Shown here one piece after another: positions 27,391 to 37,459 of a stretch of DNA of 64,000 bases. The position numbers were made by a program, and so were the translations under genes. Origin of the DNA: Nitratireductor sp. GISD-1A_MAKvit. Its GTDB lineage: Bacteria > Pseudomonadota > Alphaproteobacteria > Rhizobiales > Rhizobiaceae. How positions within the stretch are numbered: the stretch's first letter is position 1; each line of letters starts with the position of its first letter. The notes below the pieces were generated by a model. That model was not told the DNA's origin. It searched no databases and saw nothing but the letters and a program-made list of their open reading frames with translations. Where the stretch lies: contig NZ_CP161920.1 of the NCBI RefSeq assembly GCF_040819555.1, forward strand, positions 2,789,001-2,853,000, given 5' to 3'.

Positions 27391-28341
27391 ATGAGAACAA
27401 TGACGATATTCAGCAATTGCGGGCGCATCTTGCGTCTGGGCGCGTTAACGCTGGCAGTGGCAACAGCGATGCCGCTGTTGCATGGTGCGAGTGCTCTGGC
27501 GACAGAGATCCGGTATGTGGTGAACAATGCGCCCATCACGAGTTACGACATCGACAGGCGCGTCGCATTTCTGAAATTGCAGCGCGAAGGCGGGAACCTG
27601 CGCCAGAAGGCGACCGACCAGATGATCGAGCAGGCGCTCAAGCTGCAGGAGATGCAGCGGCGAAAGGTCAACATTCCCAATGAAATGGTGAATCAGGCAT
27701 ATGCGCGCTTTGCAAGCGGCAACCGCATGTCCACCAGCCAGTTGAACAGCGTGCTCGCCCAAAGTGGCGTCACGGCCGAGCATTTCAAGGAGTTCATTCG
27801 ATCCCAGATCGGCTGGGGGCGTGTCATGCAGATGCGCAGCAGCTCGGCCGGCAAGCTGAGCGAACAGGACGTGGTTGCCAAGATGCTTGAACAGGGTGGC
27901 AACAAGCCAAGTGCCACCGAATACATGCTGCAGCAGGTCATTTTCGTGGTCCCCTCCGGCGAACGCTCCAGCCTGCTTGGGAAACGCAAGCGCGAGGCGC
28001 AGGCAATGCGGGGTCGTTTCAACGGCTGCGACAGCACGCGTGAATTTGCCAAGGGTCTGATCGACGTTACGGTTCGCGATCTCGGTCGGGTGCTGGAACC
28101 GGAATTGCCGGGTGACTGGAAGGACCAGATCAAGAAGACCTCACCAGGCAATGCAACCGGTGTGCGGGAAACCGACCGCGGGGTCGAGTTCATCGGTGTG
28201 TGCAGCACACGCGAGGTCTCGGATGACCGGGTTGCCCAGATGGTGTTTCAGAACGAAGGCGCTGGAAACGAGGCAACGGAAAAGGCATCCGAAGAATATC
28301 TTGCGGAACTGCGCAAGAATGCGCGCATCAGTCAGCGTTGA
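27391..28341 (+). CDS. SurA N-terminal domain periplasmic chaperone/peptidyl-prolyl isomerase
   Basis: 316 residues. Signal peptide ends at ALA (about residue 37). The SurA N-domain begins EIRYVVNNAPITSYDIDRRV and includes ATDQMIEQALKLQEM. The C-terminal half resembles a parvulin domain but is divergent, so chaperoning may dominate over isomerase activity. Position between lptD and pdxA is the same as E. coli surA, supporting a role in outer-membrane protein (LptD) folding. A 172-base gap after lptD holds no gene. Confidence 0.85.
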   Translation: MRTMTIFSNCGRILRLGALTLAVATAMPLLHGASALATEIRYVVNNAPITSYDIDRRVAFLKLQREGGNLRQKATDQMIEQALKLQEMQRRKVNIPNEMVNQAYARFASGNRMSTSQLNSVLAQSGVTAEHFKEFIRSQIGWGRVMQMRSSSAGKLSEQDVVAKMLEQGGNKPSATEYMLQQVIFVVPSGERSSLLGKRKREAQAMRGRFNGCDSTREFAKGLIDVTVRDLGRVLEPELPGDWKDQIKKTSPGNATGVRETDRGVEFIGVCSTREVSDDRVAQMVFQNEGAGNEATEKASEEYLAELRKNARISQR

Positions 28342-28348
28342 TGCTGTT

Positions 28349-28377
28349 GTGAGCCCGTTTCGGGCGGGCTCACTTTT
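28349..28377 (+). terminator. Hairpin with short T-run between surA-like gene and pdxA
   Basis: GTGAGCCCG (28349-28357) and CGGGCTCAC (28365-28373) form a 9-bp stem with a 7-nt loop, followed by TTTT (28374-28377). The T-run is short and pdxA follows in the same direction, so this may be a partial terminator that lowers downstream expression. Confidence 0.6.
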
Positions 28378-28414
28378 GCCCAGAGCAGCTTTTCCAGAAA
28401 TCGTGAGGTAATGC

Positions 28415-29425
28415 GTGCTTCCGCTCGCGCTCAGCATTGGCGATCCATCCGGCATCGGACCCGAAATCCTGCTTGAGGCGTGGCTCCGGCGCGACACGAA
28501 CGGGCTGCCTGCGTTCTATATTCTGGGCGATCCCTCTTTGCTTGCATCGCGGGCCGAAAGGCTGGGGCTGAACGTAGCGATCGCGGAAACGGATCCGGAG
28601 GGGGCGGTTGCGCACTTTTCACGATCTCTGCCCGTTTGCCCGCTGAGAAACAGGCTTCACGATAGGCCGGGTTCTCCCGATTCCGCCAATGCGGCAGGGA
28701 TTGTTGAGGCCATTTCGCGTGCCGTCCAAGACACGATGCAGGCCCGCGCCGCTTCGATGGTCACCGCCCCGATCGCCAAGAAGCCACTCTATGATGCCGG
28801 CTTCGACTTTCCAGGACATACCGAATTTCTCGGTCATCTTTCAGAAAAGATCACCGGTCGAAAGGTCGAACCGGTCATGATGCTGGCCGGCCCGGAGCTT
28901 CGCACGGTGCCTGTGACCGTTCATCAGGCATTGGCTGAGGTGCCTGCGCGCCTTTCGCAAGACCTGATCGAAAACACCATCAGAACCGTGGCGCAGGCCT
29001 TGAGCGAGCAGTTTTCCATTCCAGAACCCCGTCTTGCAATCGCGGGCCTCAACCCCCACGCGGGGGAAGGCGGCGCCATGGGCAGCGAGGATGCTGAGAT
29101 CATTGCCCCCGCGATCGAACGGCTGCAATCCGAAGGCATCAATGCTTTCGGCCCCCTGCCCGGCGATACACTGTTCCACGCGCGCGCAAGGGCGCAGTAT
29201 GATGCAGCCGTTTGCATGTACCACGATCAGGCATTAATCCCGGTGAAGACCATCGCATTTGACGAAACAGTGAATGTGACGCTCGGTCTGCCCTTCGTGC
29301 GCACCTCCCCGGACCATGGCACGGCATTCGACATCGCCGGTCGGGGCATCGCACGTCCAGACAGCCTGATTGCCGCCATTCACCTTGCACGGAAGCTTGC
29401 CGACAACAGGAACAGTGTACGATGA
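28415..29425 (+). CDS. pdxA: 4-hydroxythreonine-4-phosphate dehydrogenase
   Basis: NAD-dependent step of pyridoxal 5'-phosphate synthesis. 336 residues from GTG 28415, with GTGAGG six bases upstream. Blocks: [23 protein letters not shown], the metal-binding [30 protein letters not shown], and [16 protein letters not shown], which contains the third metal-binding histidine. The stop overlaps the rsmA start by four bases (ATGA), the same coupling as in E. coli. Confidence 0.95.
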   Translation: MLPLALSIGDPSGIGPEILLEAWLRRDTNGLPAFYILGDPSLLASRAERLGLNVAIAETDPEGAVAHFSRSLPVCPLRNRLHDRPGSPDSANAAGIVEAISRAVQDTMQARAASMVTAPIAKKPLYDAGFDFPGHTEFLGHLSEKITGRKVEPVMMLAGPELRTVPVTVHQALAEVPARLSQDLIENTIRTVAQALSEQFSIPEPRLAIAGLNPHAGEGGAMGSEDAEIIAPAIERLQSEGINAFGPLPGDTLFHARARAQYDAAVCMYHDQALIPVKTIAFDETVNVTLGLPFVRTSPDHGTAFDIAGRGIARPDSLIAAIHLARKLADNRNSVR

Positions 29426-30253
29426 CGGCCGATGGTCTTCCGCCACTTCGCGCGGTCATCGCAAAACACGGGCTTGCGGCGAAGAAATCGCTCGGACAGA
29501 ATTTTCTTCTCGACCTGAACCTCACGGCCAAGGTTGCCCGCGCTGCGGGTGACCTGAATGGTGCAACGGTGGTTGAAATCGGTCCGGGGCCTGGCGGCCC
29601 TGACACGCGCGCTGCTCATGGCTGGTGCGGAGAAGGTCATTGCGGTGGAGCGGGACGAGCGCTGTCTGGACGCACTCGCCGAAATCGCCGCCCATCACCC
29701 GGGCCGGCTTGAGGTCATCAACGGAGACGCACTGGACACGGATTTCGCTGCTCTCGTCGCAGCGACAGCGGGTGCGGTGCGCATTGTTGCCAATCTTCCC
29801 TACAATATCGGCACCGAACTTCTGATACGCTGGCTCACGCCCGAAAGCTGGCCTCCCTTTTATACTTCCATGACACTGATGTTTCAGCGCGAGGTGGCAC
29901 AACGCATTGTCGCAGAAGCCGGTGACAAGGCTTATGGCCGGCTTGGGGTGCTGGCGGGGTGGCGGGCACAGTCGAAAATCGTGTTCGATCTGCCGCCACA
30001 GGCTTTCACTCCGCCCCCCAAGGTGACCTCATCGGTCGTCCATATCGTACCTCGCGAGAGGCCGCTGGCCACCGACCCCAAATCGCTTGCAAAGGTGACC
30101 GAGGCTGCGTTCGGCCAGCGTCGCAAGATGTTGCGACAAAGCCTCAAATCAGTGGGGGGAGAAACGCTTCTTGAACAGGCGGGAATTGACCCGACCCGTC
30201 GTGCAGAGACCCTCTCCGTGCCGGAATTCGTGACCCTGGCCAATCTGATCTAG
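29422..30253 (+). CDS. rsmA: 16S rRNA dimethyladenosine transferase, frameshifted as sequenced
   Basis: Dimethylates A1518 and A1519 of 16S rRNA late in 30S assembly (KsgA). Start ATG 29422 overlaps pdxA. Blocks: [11 protein letters not shown], the SAM motif [31 protein letters not shown] (catalytic NLPY) and [14 protein letters not shown]. The frame breaks at GGCCC (29596-29600). Removing one C joins GPGPGG to [12 protein letters not shown] and gives a 276-residue protein. A true break would fall in the SAM-binding loop; the GGCC pattern argues for a sequence artefact. Confidence 0.9.
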
Positions 30254-30291
30254 GTGTCCAGTTCTATCGAAACGCGCCTGAAACCCTGCGC

Positions 30292-30957
30292 TCAGCCGCC
30301 GGTTTCTTCTAGCAGGCCTGCCACGAAATCAAACAGTCCTGGCCGGCGGTCACGACGCAGGCGCTCGGCTTCCACAATGGAGCGAACCGCCGAGAAGGCA
30401 TGATCCAGCTCGTCATTGATGACGACATAATCATAATCCAGCCATTTCTCGATTTCCGTGCGAGCATTGGCAAGACGCGTCTGGATGATCTCGGGCGTGT
30501 CTTCGGCGCGCCGTGTGAGGCGACCGAGCAATTCCTTCATGCTTGGTGGCAGGATAAAGATCGAGACGACATCGCCGCGCATTTTCTCGCGCAGTTGTTC
30601 TGCGCCCTGCCAATCGATGTCGAACAGCATGTCGCGACCTTCGGTCAGCGCCTTCTCCACCGGCGCACGTGGTGTGCCATAGTAGTTGCCGTGAACCTCG
30701 GCCCATTCAAGCAGTTCGTCATTGTCGCGCATGATTTCGAATTCGCGCTGCGACTTGAAATGATAATGCACGCCTTCGATTTCGCTGGCACGGCGTGCTC
30801 GCGTGGTCACGCTGACAGAAAGTTCAAAACCACTCACTTCGGCCAGAAGCGCACGGGCAATGGTGGACTTCCCGGCTCCCGAGGGCGATGAGAGAACGAG
30901 CATAAGGCCGCGGCGGCGCACCGCGTTCAATCCGGCCGAGGGTATTTCCGAGGACAT
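30292..30957 (-). CDS. gmk: Guanylate kinase
   Basis: Phosphorylates GMP to GDP. 221 residues. P-loop [10 protein letters not shown] (about 23-32), the GMP-binding region [31 protein letters not shown], and [10 protein letters not shown] are all present. Begins 3 bases after the yicC stop; last gene of the minus-strand fab-mltG-yicC-gmk series and convergent with rsmA. Confidence 0.95.
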   Translation of the reverse strand: MSSEIPSAGLNAVRRRGLMLVLSSPSGAGKSTIARALLAEVSGFELSVSVTTRARRASEIEGVHYHFKSQREFEIMRDNDELLEWAEVHGNYYGTPRAPVEKALTEGRDMLFDIDWQGAEQLREKMRGDVVSIFILPPSMKELLGRLTRRAEDTPEIIQTRLANARTEIEKWLDYDYVVINDELDHAFSAVRSIVEAERLRRDRRPGLFDFVAGLLEETGG

Positions 30958-30960
30958 GAT

Positions 30961-31851
30961 CTACTCCAGATTCTGAACCTGCTCGCGGAACTGATCCACG
31001 ACAGCCTTTAGCTCCAGCCCTATAGCCGTAACCGTCGACGCGTTGGATTTCGAGCAAAGCGTATTGGATTCGCGATTGAATTCCTGTCCCAGAAAATCGA
31101 GCTTTCGACCTATCGGACCGCCTTCGGCAATCAGTGCGCGTGCGGCTGCAATATGCGCTCGCAGGCGGTCGAGCTCTTCCTGGATATCCGCCTTGCCCGC
31201 AAGAATGGCAGCCTCCGCATGGAGCCTGTCCTGATCGAACCCTGCCTGGGTCTCCAGAAGGCGCGACACCTGTTCGCCAAGACGCGCGCGGATGTTTTCC
31301 GGCCGGCGCGATGGATCGGAACCGGCTCTTTCCGTCAGCTTTTCGATGGTCGACAGCTGTTCAAGCAGGACGGCCTCCAGTGCGGCACCTTCGCGGTGGC
31401 GGCTCATCCCCAGCCCGTCAATGCCTTCGTCGAATGCAGCCAGTATCTCCGCATCGAGCGAGGCACGCACGTTCTCGTCGGCGACGGGATCTGCGTAGTC
31501 GAGCACGCCCCGCAGGGCGAGCAGACCATCGGCACGCGCAGGGGCTGCTCCGAACTCTTCGTGCATGCGCTGTGCCAGCGCGGCGATCTCGTTCAGGAAG
31601 GGTTCGTTGACGACTGGCTGGCGCAGGGAACCGTTCGGCGCGAAGGTTAGCGACGCCTGGACATTTCCGCGCGCAAACCGTTTCTGCACCTTCTTGCGCG
31701 CCGCCTGCTCGATGCGCTCAAATCCCGGCGGCAGGCGAAAGCGAACCTCAAGGCTGCGCCCGTTGACGGACTTTAACTCCCACGCGATGCTGCCTGCTTC
31801 ATGCTCGCGTGAAGAGCGGGCAAAGCCCGTCATGCTCTGGAGCCTGCTCAT
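30961..31851 (-). CDS. yicC: YicC/YloC family endoribonuclease
   Basis: Conserved protein of 296 residues; E. coli YicC is reported to be an endoribonuclease affecting small-RNA turnover. N-terminal QSMTGFAR and WELKSVNGRSLEVRFRLP, C-terminal GRKLDFLGQEFNRESNT and the terminal VVDQFREQVQN are the family's strongest blocks. ATG at 31851 follows GGGGAAGAGGAACGC, so I prefer it to an upstream start at 31884. The yicC-gmk pairing is widespread. Confidence 0.9.
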   Translation of the reverse strand: MSRLQSMTGFARSSREHEAGSIAWELKSVNGRSLEVRFRLPPGFERIEQAARKKVQKRFARGNVQASLTFAPNGSLRQPVVNEPFLNEIAALAQRMHEEFGAAPARADGLLALRGVLDYADPVADENVRASLDAEILAAFDEGIDGLGMSRHREGAALEAVLLEQLSTIEKLTERAGSDPSRRPENIRARLGEQVSRLLETQAGFDQDRLHAEAAILAGKADIQEELDRLRAHIAAARALIAEGGPIGRKLDFLGQEFNRESNTLCSKSNASTVTAIGLELKAVVDQFREQVQNLE

Positions 31852-31896
31852 GCGTTCCTCTTCCCCCAGTTCATCGCCACGCATGAGCCCCCCGGC

Positions 31897-33063
31897 TCAG
31901 TTGGAGCCTTCCGTCTGCGCTTTTTCTTCAGCAGCCCGACGCTCCCGTTCGATCTTGCGCCAGCGAGCGACATTCTCATTGTGCTCCTTGAGCGTCTTGG
32001 CAAAAACATGCCCACCCGTGCCATCTGCGACGAAATAAAGCTCATCCGTCTGGGAGGGGTTGGCAACGGCCTCAAGTGCCGCCCGGCCGGGATTGGCGAT
32101 CGGTGTCGGGGGGAGTCCGTCGATATGATAGGTGTTGTAGGGTGTCTTCTTGTCGATGTCGGAGCGGTAGATCGGACGATCCGAAGGCTTCCCCTGCCCG
32201 CCGAACAAGCCATAGATGATCGTGGGATCGGACTGGAGGCGCATGCCCTTGCGCAGGCGGTTGATGAAGACCGCAGCCACCCGTGAGCGCTCATCGGCAA
32301 TGCCTGTTTCCTTCTCGACGATGGAAGCAAGGGTCACGAATTCGTTCTTGTCCTTGATCGGAAGGTCTTCATTGCGCCGCGCCCAGATACTGTCGACCAG
32401 CTCTTCCTGGTCCCTGAGCAGTTTTTCGACCACGGCGGCACGGGCCATGCCACGTGTGAAACGAAGCGTATCCGCAGCAAGGCTACCTTCAGGTGGCATT
32501 TCTTCGGGCATTTCTCCCGAAAGCTCTTCCGTCTCCCGAATGCGTTCAAATACCTGATAGACCGTCTGCCCCTCGGGAATGGTCAGCGAGTAAAGAACGC
32601 TCTTGCCGCTTTTCAGGAGTTCCATGATTTCATGCATGGAGGCGCCAGCGTCTATGGCGTATTCGCCGGCCTTGAGTTCGGAATCCGCACCATAGGCACG
32701 CACGCCGAGCGAGAAGATGCGCGCGTCGCTGATCAACCCTTCGCGCTCCAGAAGGCTGGCGATCTGACGAACACCGGTGTTTGGCTTGATCATGACCGTC
32801 TCAGCCGTATCCGCGGGGCCTGGCTGATGGAATTCGCGCTTGCCGAAATAGAACGCAATTCCTGCAAGGATCACGAGGAAGACCACTGAGGAGAACAGGA
32901 AGTTCAAGAAGACGACAAACTGGCTTCGTGCCCTCTTCGAACGCCGCGGAGGCGGAGTGCCGGCCTCAGGCCTCAAAGTCCTGCTCGAGGATTTGAAGCC
33001 ACGACCAGGGCCTTCGCCGTCCTGCCGACCGAAGCCGGAATTCTCATCGGTATTTCCTGTCAT
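31897..33063 (-). CDS. mltG: Endolytic murein transglycosylase MltG
   Basis: Membrane-anchored enzyme that cuts nascent glycan strands and sets their length. 388 residues: a basic/Pro-rich cytoplasmic tail (1-48), a membrane helix (about 49-72), a LysM-like region, and the YceG catalytic domain. The latter has VTLASIVEKETG (catalytic Glu), VAAVFINRLRKGMRLQSDP and YNTYHIDGLPPTPIANPG. Lies between fabF and yicC; rhizobial genomes commonly place it directly after fabF. Confidence 0.93.
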   Translation of the reverse strand: MTGNTDENSGFGRQDGEGPGRGFKSSSRTLRPEAGTPPPRRSKRARSQFVVFLNFLFSSVVFLVILAGIAFYFGKREFHQPGPADTAETVMIKPNTGVRQIASLLEREGLISDARIFSLGVRAYGADSELKAGEYAIDAGASMHEIMELLKSGKSVLYSLTIPEGQTVYQVFERIRETEELSGEMPEEMPPEGSLAADTLRFTRGMARAAVVEKLLRDQEELVDSIWARRNEDLPIKDKNEFVTLASIVEKETGIADERSRVAAVFINRLRKGMRLQSDPTIIYGLFGGQGKPSDRPIYRSDIDKKTPYNTYHIDGLPPTPIANPGRAALEAVANPSQTDELYFVADGTGGHVFAKTLKEHNENVARWRKIERERRAAEEKAQTEGSN

Positions 33064-33254
33064 GCCTCTTGGACCGCTCCCATCCGGAACGGCAGCAAAC
33101 TGGACCGTTCCGTACTAAAATGTGTTCACGCTCTCGGCGTTCAGACAAGTCCGAAAAGATAGCGCTTTCGGAGCCTGCAGGCTGCCATTTCGATTCGTGT
33201 CCATCAGACTGAATTGCGAAAATGGCAAAACTGCAAGCCCGTTATGGGAAAGCT

Positions 33255-34511
33255 TCAGGCGTCATAACGCTTGAAAACGAGTGACGCGTTGGTGCCGCCG
33301 AAGCCGAATGAGTTCGACAGTGCCACATCAATCTGCCGTTCCCGAGGCTTGTTCGGCACCAGATCGATCGCCGTTTCCGCCTGTGGATTGTCGAGATTGA
33401 TGGTTGGCGGCGCAATGTTGTCACGGATGGCCAGCACCGAGAAGATCGCTTCCGCAGCGCCGGCGGCGCCGAGAAGATGACCGATCGACGATTTGGTGGA
33501 CGACATGGAGACCTTGTCCGCAGCATCGCCCATCAGCCGCTCCACGGCTCCAAGCTCGATCGTATCCGCCATGGTCGATGTGCCGTGGGCATTGATGTAA
33601 TCCACATCGGAGGGGGAAAGACCCGCACGCTTAAGCGCTGCCTTCATGCAGCGATAGGCACCATCACCATCTTCGGCCGGAGCCGTGATGTGGTATGCGT
33701 CGCCCGTGAGGCCGTAGCCGACCACTTCCGCATAGATCTTCGCGCCGCGTGCCTTTGCATGTTCCAGCTCTTCCAGCACGACAACACCGGCGCCCTCGCC
33801 CATGACAAATCCGTCGCGGTCGCGATCATAGGGCCGGGAAGCCTTTTCGGGCGTGTCGTTGAAACCGGTCGAAAGCGCCTTGCAGGCGGAAAAACCGGCT
33901 ATGGAAAGGCGGGTGATCGGCGCCTCCGCGCCGCCAGCAAGCATCACATCGGCATCGCCCAGCATGATAAGACGGGCTGCATCACCGATAGCGTGCGCTC
34001 CTGTCGAACAGGCAGTCACCACGGCATGGTTTGGTCCCTTCAGCCCGTGCCGTATCGACACCTGGCCTGAGACCAGATTGATGATGTTGCCGGGAATGAA
34101 GAAGGGGCTGATGCGGCGCGGGCCGCGCTCAGCGAGCGTCAAGGCGTTTTCAGCAATGCCTTCGATACCACCGATACCCGAACCGATGAGTGCGCCCGTG
34201 GCGCATTTCTCGTCTTCGGTCTCCGGTTTCCAGCCAGAGTCCTCGAGTGCCTGGTCTGCCGCGGCAATGCCATAGGTGATGAACTCACCGATCTTGCGCT
34301 GTTCGCGGGGTTCCAGGAAAGCGTCGGGGTCAAAAGCCCCTTCGCCTTCACGCGGTATGGAATTGGCGATCTTGCAGGCCAGATCATCCACCTCGAACCG
34401 GTCGATGCGGCTGGCTGCACTCTTGCCCGAAAGCAGGCTCTTCCACCCGTGTTCAACCCCGAGGCCGAACGGAGAAAGAAGCCCCATTCCTGTGACGACA
34501 ACGCGTCTCAT
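33255..34511 (-). CDS. fabF: 3-oxoacyl-[acyl-carrier-protein] synthase II
   Basis: Elongating condensing enzyme of type II fatty acid synthesis. 418 residues. Catalytic Cys in VVTACSTGAHAIGDAARL, the two His in NAHGTSTMADTIE and SSIGHLLGAAGAAE, and the C-terminal NSFGFGGTNASL. Starts about 50 bases downstream of acpP. Transcribed in the order fabD-fabG-acpP-fabF. Confidence 0.96.
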   Translation of the reverse strand: MRRVVVTGMGLLSPFGLGVEHGWKSLLSGKSAASRIDRFEVDDLACKIANSIPREGEGAFDPDAFLEPREQRKIGEFITYGIAAADQALEDSGWKPETEDEKCATGALIGSGIGGIEGIAENALTLAERGPRRISPFFIPGNIINLVSGQVSIRHGLKGPNHAVVTACSTGAHAIGDAARLIMLGDADVMLAGGAEAPITRLSIAGFSACKALSTGFNDTPEKASRPYDRDRDGFVMGEGAGVVVLEELEHAKARGAKIYAEVVGYGLTGDAYHITAPAEDGDGAYRCMKAALKRAGLSPSDVDYINAHGTSTMADTIELGAVERLMGDAADKVSMSSTKSSIGHLLGAAGAAEAIFSVLAIRDNIAPPTINLDNPQAETAIDLVPNKPRERQIDVALSNSFGFGGTNASLVFKRYDA

Positions 34512-34560
34512 ATGCTGATATCCGCCTTGACTACGTTCGTAGTGACCACGCCGAATGGCG

Positions 34561-34797
34561 TCAGGCGGTCGCCTTGTCGATGTACTTCACTGCATCGCCG
34601 ACCGTGAGGATGGTCTCTGCTGCATCGTCGGGAATTTCAACACCGAACTCTTCCTCGAATGCCATGACCAGCTCGACGGTATCGAGGCTGTCTGCGCCAA
34701 GATCATCGATGAAGCTTGCGCCTTCGGTTACCTTGTCGCCTTCGACGCCCAGATGTTCGACAACGATTTTCTTAACGCGTTCTGCAGTATCGCTCAT
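34561..34797 (-). CDS. acpP: Acyl carrier protein
   Basis: 78-residue acidic carrier for growing acyl chains. The phosphopantetheine attachment site is Ser37 in [23 protein letters not shown] at 34797 follows a GAGGGTTCTC leader. The 341-base gap to fabG upstream suggests acpP also has its own promoter, as is common for this very highly expressed gene. Confidence 0.97.
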   Translation of the reverse strand: MSDTAERVKKIVVEHLGVEGDKVTEGASFIDDLGADSLDTVELVMAFEEEFGVEIPDDAAETILTVGDAVKYIDKATA

Positions 34798-35138
34798 GAG
34801 AGAACCCTCGACTTTCTGAATTTCCGATCTTCGTTAGCCGCACGATTGCCGCTAATCAAGCTAAATGACAACTAGAGCGCTGACAGGGTCAGCACCTAGT
34901 CTGGTGTGATCCGACGTGGGCGCACGGCTTTCGTGCGGCTCGCGGAATGGCTTTTGGCGGGCGCATATCATGATTTTATCGCGCGCGCCAAGCGTTATTC
35001 ACCCCCATCCACGTGGAAGGTCCCGACAGCGCCGGTTTCGCTATCGCAATTCCACAACACTGAAAGCACGGTCACGAGACGCCTTCTGTTCAGGGATGGT
35101 GAGCACATGGTTGGGAGCAGGCCCGGATAAAGACCCGG
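34798..35138. other. Gene-free gap between fabG and acpP
   Basis: No credible gene. It contains a perfect hairpin CGCACG (34921-34926) / CGTGCG (34932-34937) with a 5-nt loop but no T-run. The part nearest acpP is relatively AT-rich (about 34815-34875) and is the probable place of an acpP promoter on the minus strand. Confidence 0.4.
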
Positions 35139-35876
35139 TCAGATCATGGCCATGCCACCGTTCACATGCAGGGTCTGGCCGGTAACATAGGATGCCTCGC
35201 TGGAGGCGAGATAGGCCACTGCGGAAGCGATCTCGCCACCATTGCCCATGCGCTTCATCGGAATGGCTCCCATGATCGCATCACGCTGCTTTTCGTTGAG
35301 TTTGTCGGTCATGGCCGATTCGATGAAGCCTGGAGCAACACAGTTCACGGTGATCGACCGGCTGGCGATTTCCTGGGCGAGCGACTTGGAGAAGCCGATC
35401 AGGCCAGCCTTGGAGGCGCAATAATTCGCCTGTCCGGGATTTCCGGTCACACCAACGACGGACGTGATGTTGATGATACGGCCGAATCGGCGACGCATCA
35501 TCGGGTGCGTCAACTCACGCGTGAGCCTGAAGACGGAGCCCAGATTGATTTCCAGAACCTGATCCCAGTCATCATCGCTCATGCGAACGAAGAGGCCGTC
35601 ACGGGTGATGCCGGCGTTGTTGACGAGGATATCGACCCCCTCAAGTTCCGATTCCGCTTTTTCAGCCAACTGCTTGACCTCACTACGATCGGAAAGGTTT
35701 GCCGGAAAGAGTTTGACACGATCACCGAGATCGGCGGCCAGTGTTTCCAGCTTTTCCACCCGCGTGCCATGCAGGCCAACCATGGCTCCCTGAGCGTGCA
35801 GAGTGCGGGCAATGGCCTCGCCAATTCCCCCGGTCGCTCCCGTCACCAGTGCCTTGCGGCCGCTCAGATCAAACAT
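35139..35876 (-). CDS. fabG: 3-oxoacyl-[acyl-carrier-protein] reductase
   Basis: NADPH-dependent SDR reducing 3-ketoacyl-ACP. 245 residues from ATG 35876, the standard FabG length. TGATGGIGEAIA cofactor motif, NNAGITRDGLFVRMSDDDWD, catalytic YCASK, and the C-terminal YVTGQTLHVNGGMAMI. Starts 50 bases after the fabD stop. Confidence 0.96.
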   Translation of the reverse strand: MFDLSGRKALVTGATGGIGEAIARTLHAQGAMVGLHGTRVEKLETLAADLGDRVKLFPANLSDRSEVKQLAEKAESELEGVDILVNNAGITRDGLFVRMSDDDWDQVLEINLGSVFRLTRELTHPMMRRRFGRIINITSVVGVTGNPGQANYCASKAGLIGFSKSLAQEIASRSITVNCVAPGFIESAMTDKLNEKQRDAIMGAIPMKRMGNGGEIASAVAYLASSEASYVTGQTLHVNGGMAMI

Positions 35877-35926
35877 GGGCTTGTCCTTCTCAATCAACTG
35901 AAATTCCTGCTCACGGCCCGCAAGGC

Positions 35927-36868
35927 TCAACCGAGCGTTGCCATGGCCGTTTCGATGTCTGCCGGTGTGTTGACCGGGATTGCGGCGATATCGCGATTGA
36001 TGCGGCGTGCAAGCCCCGACAGGACCTTCCCCGATCCAATTTCATAAAGCGTTTCCACACCGTTCTCGCCAAACCATCCAACGGTTTCGCGCCAGCGCAC
36101 ACGACCTGTGACCTGCTCGACAAGCCGCTCGGCAATCTCTGCGGGATCCCGAAGCGGCGTGACGGTCACATTGGCCAGGACGGGAACGGCGGGGGCATTT
36201 TTCTTCACTTCCGCCAGGGCTTCACGCATTGCGTCTGCCGCCGGCTGCATGAGCGCAGAATGAAACGGTGCGGAAACCGGCAGCATGATCGCCCGCTTGG
36301 CGCCTTTATCCGATGCGAGCTTCGCAGCCGCCTCGACGGCAGCTTTTGCGCCCGAAATCACCAGTTGTCCGCCACCATTGTCGTTCGCGATCTGGCAAAC
36401 GCCTTCATCGCCAACCGCCTCGCACACGGCTTCGACATCCTCGGCTTCAAGGCCGATGATTGCCGCCATCGCGCCTTCGCCCACCGGAACGGCTGCCTGC
36501 ATGGCGTTGCCGCGGATGCGCAACAGCCGCGCCGTGTCGGCCAGGGAGAATGTCCCGGCTGCGCACAGGGCCGAATACTCTCCCAGTGAATGGCCGGCGA
36601 CGTAAGAGACCTTGTCGTTGAGCGAAAGACCGCCCTTTTCCATCACCCGCATTGCAGCAATGGAAACGGCCATCAAAGCCGGCTGTGCATTGGCGGTGAG
36701 GGTCAGTTCGTCTTCCGGTCCCTCCCACATGATCTGGGAAAGCTTCTGGTCGAGCGCGTCATCAACTTCATGAAAAACGTCTCTTGCTTCGGGAAATGCG
36801 TCGGCAAGCTCGCGTCCCATGCCGACAGCCTGACTTCCCTGCCCTGGAAAGGTGAAAGCGATGCCCAT
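35927..36868 (-). CDS. fabD: Malonyl-CoA:ACP transacylase
   Basis: Loads malonyl onto ACP. 313 residues starting at ATG 36868 (MGIAFTFPGQGSQAVGMG); the longer open frame upstream has no family similarity. Catalytic Ser in VAGHSLGEYSALCAAG, the active-site arginine region and the SAPFHSALMQPA block with the partner His are present. First gene of the fab operon; divergent from the small membrane protein gene at 37047. Confidence 0.96.
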   Translation of the reverse strand: MGIAFTFPGQGSQAVGMGRELADAFPEARDVFHEVDDALDQKLSQIMWEGPEDELTLTANAQPALMAVSIAAMRVMEKGGLSLNDKVSYVAGHSLGEYSALCAAGTFSLADTARLLRIRGNAMQAAVPVGEGAMAAIIGLEAEDVEAVCEAVGDEGVCQIANDNGGGQLVISGAKAAVEAAAKLASDKGAKRAIMLPVSAPFHSALMQPAADAMREALAEVKKNAPAVPVLANVTVTPLRDPAEIAERLVEQVTGRVRWRETVGWFGENGVETLYEIGSGKVLSGLARRINRDIAAIPVNTPADIETAMATLG

Positions 36869-37046
36869 CGCCAAATCTCCGGTATTCAACATTATCGGGC
36901 GCATCTGGTGACGCAACGCAACGGGAACGTCAAGTTTTTTGGCTTTTTTGCGCCGTTTCCGGTCTGAACATGAAAAATCCACAATCGGGTCGAGATGTGG
37001 CAATGTTCCGCCCCGATTCCGGTGGCACACGAAGGGTTATACGCAC

Positions 37047-37325
37047 ATGTCTCTTTCTACATCAGACGCTCAACGGCAATCCACCGCCTCGCAGCGCGGC
37101 CTGAATCTGGCGCAGATCGTGGGGGTGGTCTCCGTGACACTCTTCACGACCACCGAAATTGCAGCAGCATCAGCGGCGGGTGTCTGGGGACTTTCAGGTC
37201 TGCTTCATCTTGGAACCACGGGTGAGATCGTGCTGTCGGGGATCATCGGCCTGCCCGCCATCTATGGGGTGTGCCGCTGCGCGCAGCTTGCTTTCGAAGC
37301 GGAGACGGATCCACAGAATCAATAA
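37047..37325 (+). CDS. Small membrane protein of unknown function
   Basis: 92 residues from ATG 37047. Residues 1-18 are polar. Two hydrophobic helices follow (about 21-50, rich in Ala/Thr/Val, and 55-75), and the tail is acidic (FEAETDPQNQ). It looks like a small inner-membrane protein conserved in rhizobia, but I do not recognise a named family. It stands between the fab operon and an ABC exporter, with its own start 178 bases from the divergent fabD start. Confidence 0.6.
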   Translation: MSLSTSDAQRQSTASQRGLNLAQIVGVVSVTLFTTTEIAAASAAGVWGLSGLLHLGTTGEIVLSGIIGLPAIYGVCRCAQLAFEAETDPQNQ

Positions 37326-37459
37326 GCGTCAGCGCTCCACCGGAGCGGGGTACGGGTGTCAGTAAATGTCAGCGCGGTTAGGCGTGTGCTGGCATCGGAA
37401 CGGATGAAGGCCTATATCTTCGCGGGCCGTCATTCTCCAGACACCACGGACCCGATTTC

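Noticed and set aside
29590..29605. Programmed ribosomal frameshifting as the cause of the broken genes
   Set aside because: No slippery heptamer plus structure is common to the sites. The genes are not known to use recoding, and the identical 10-mer is intact elsewhere (559-568).
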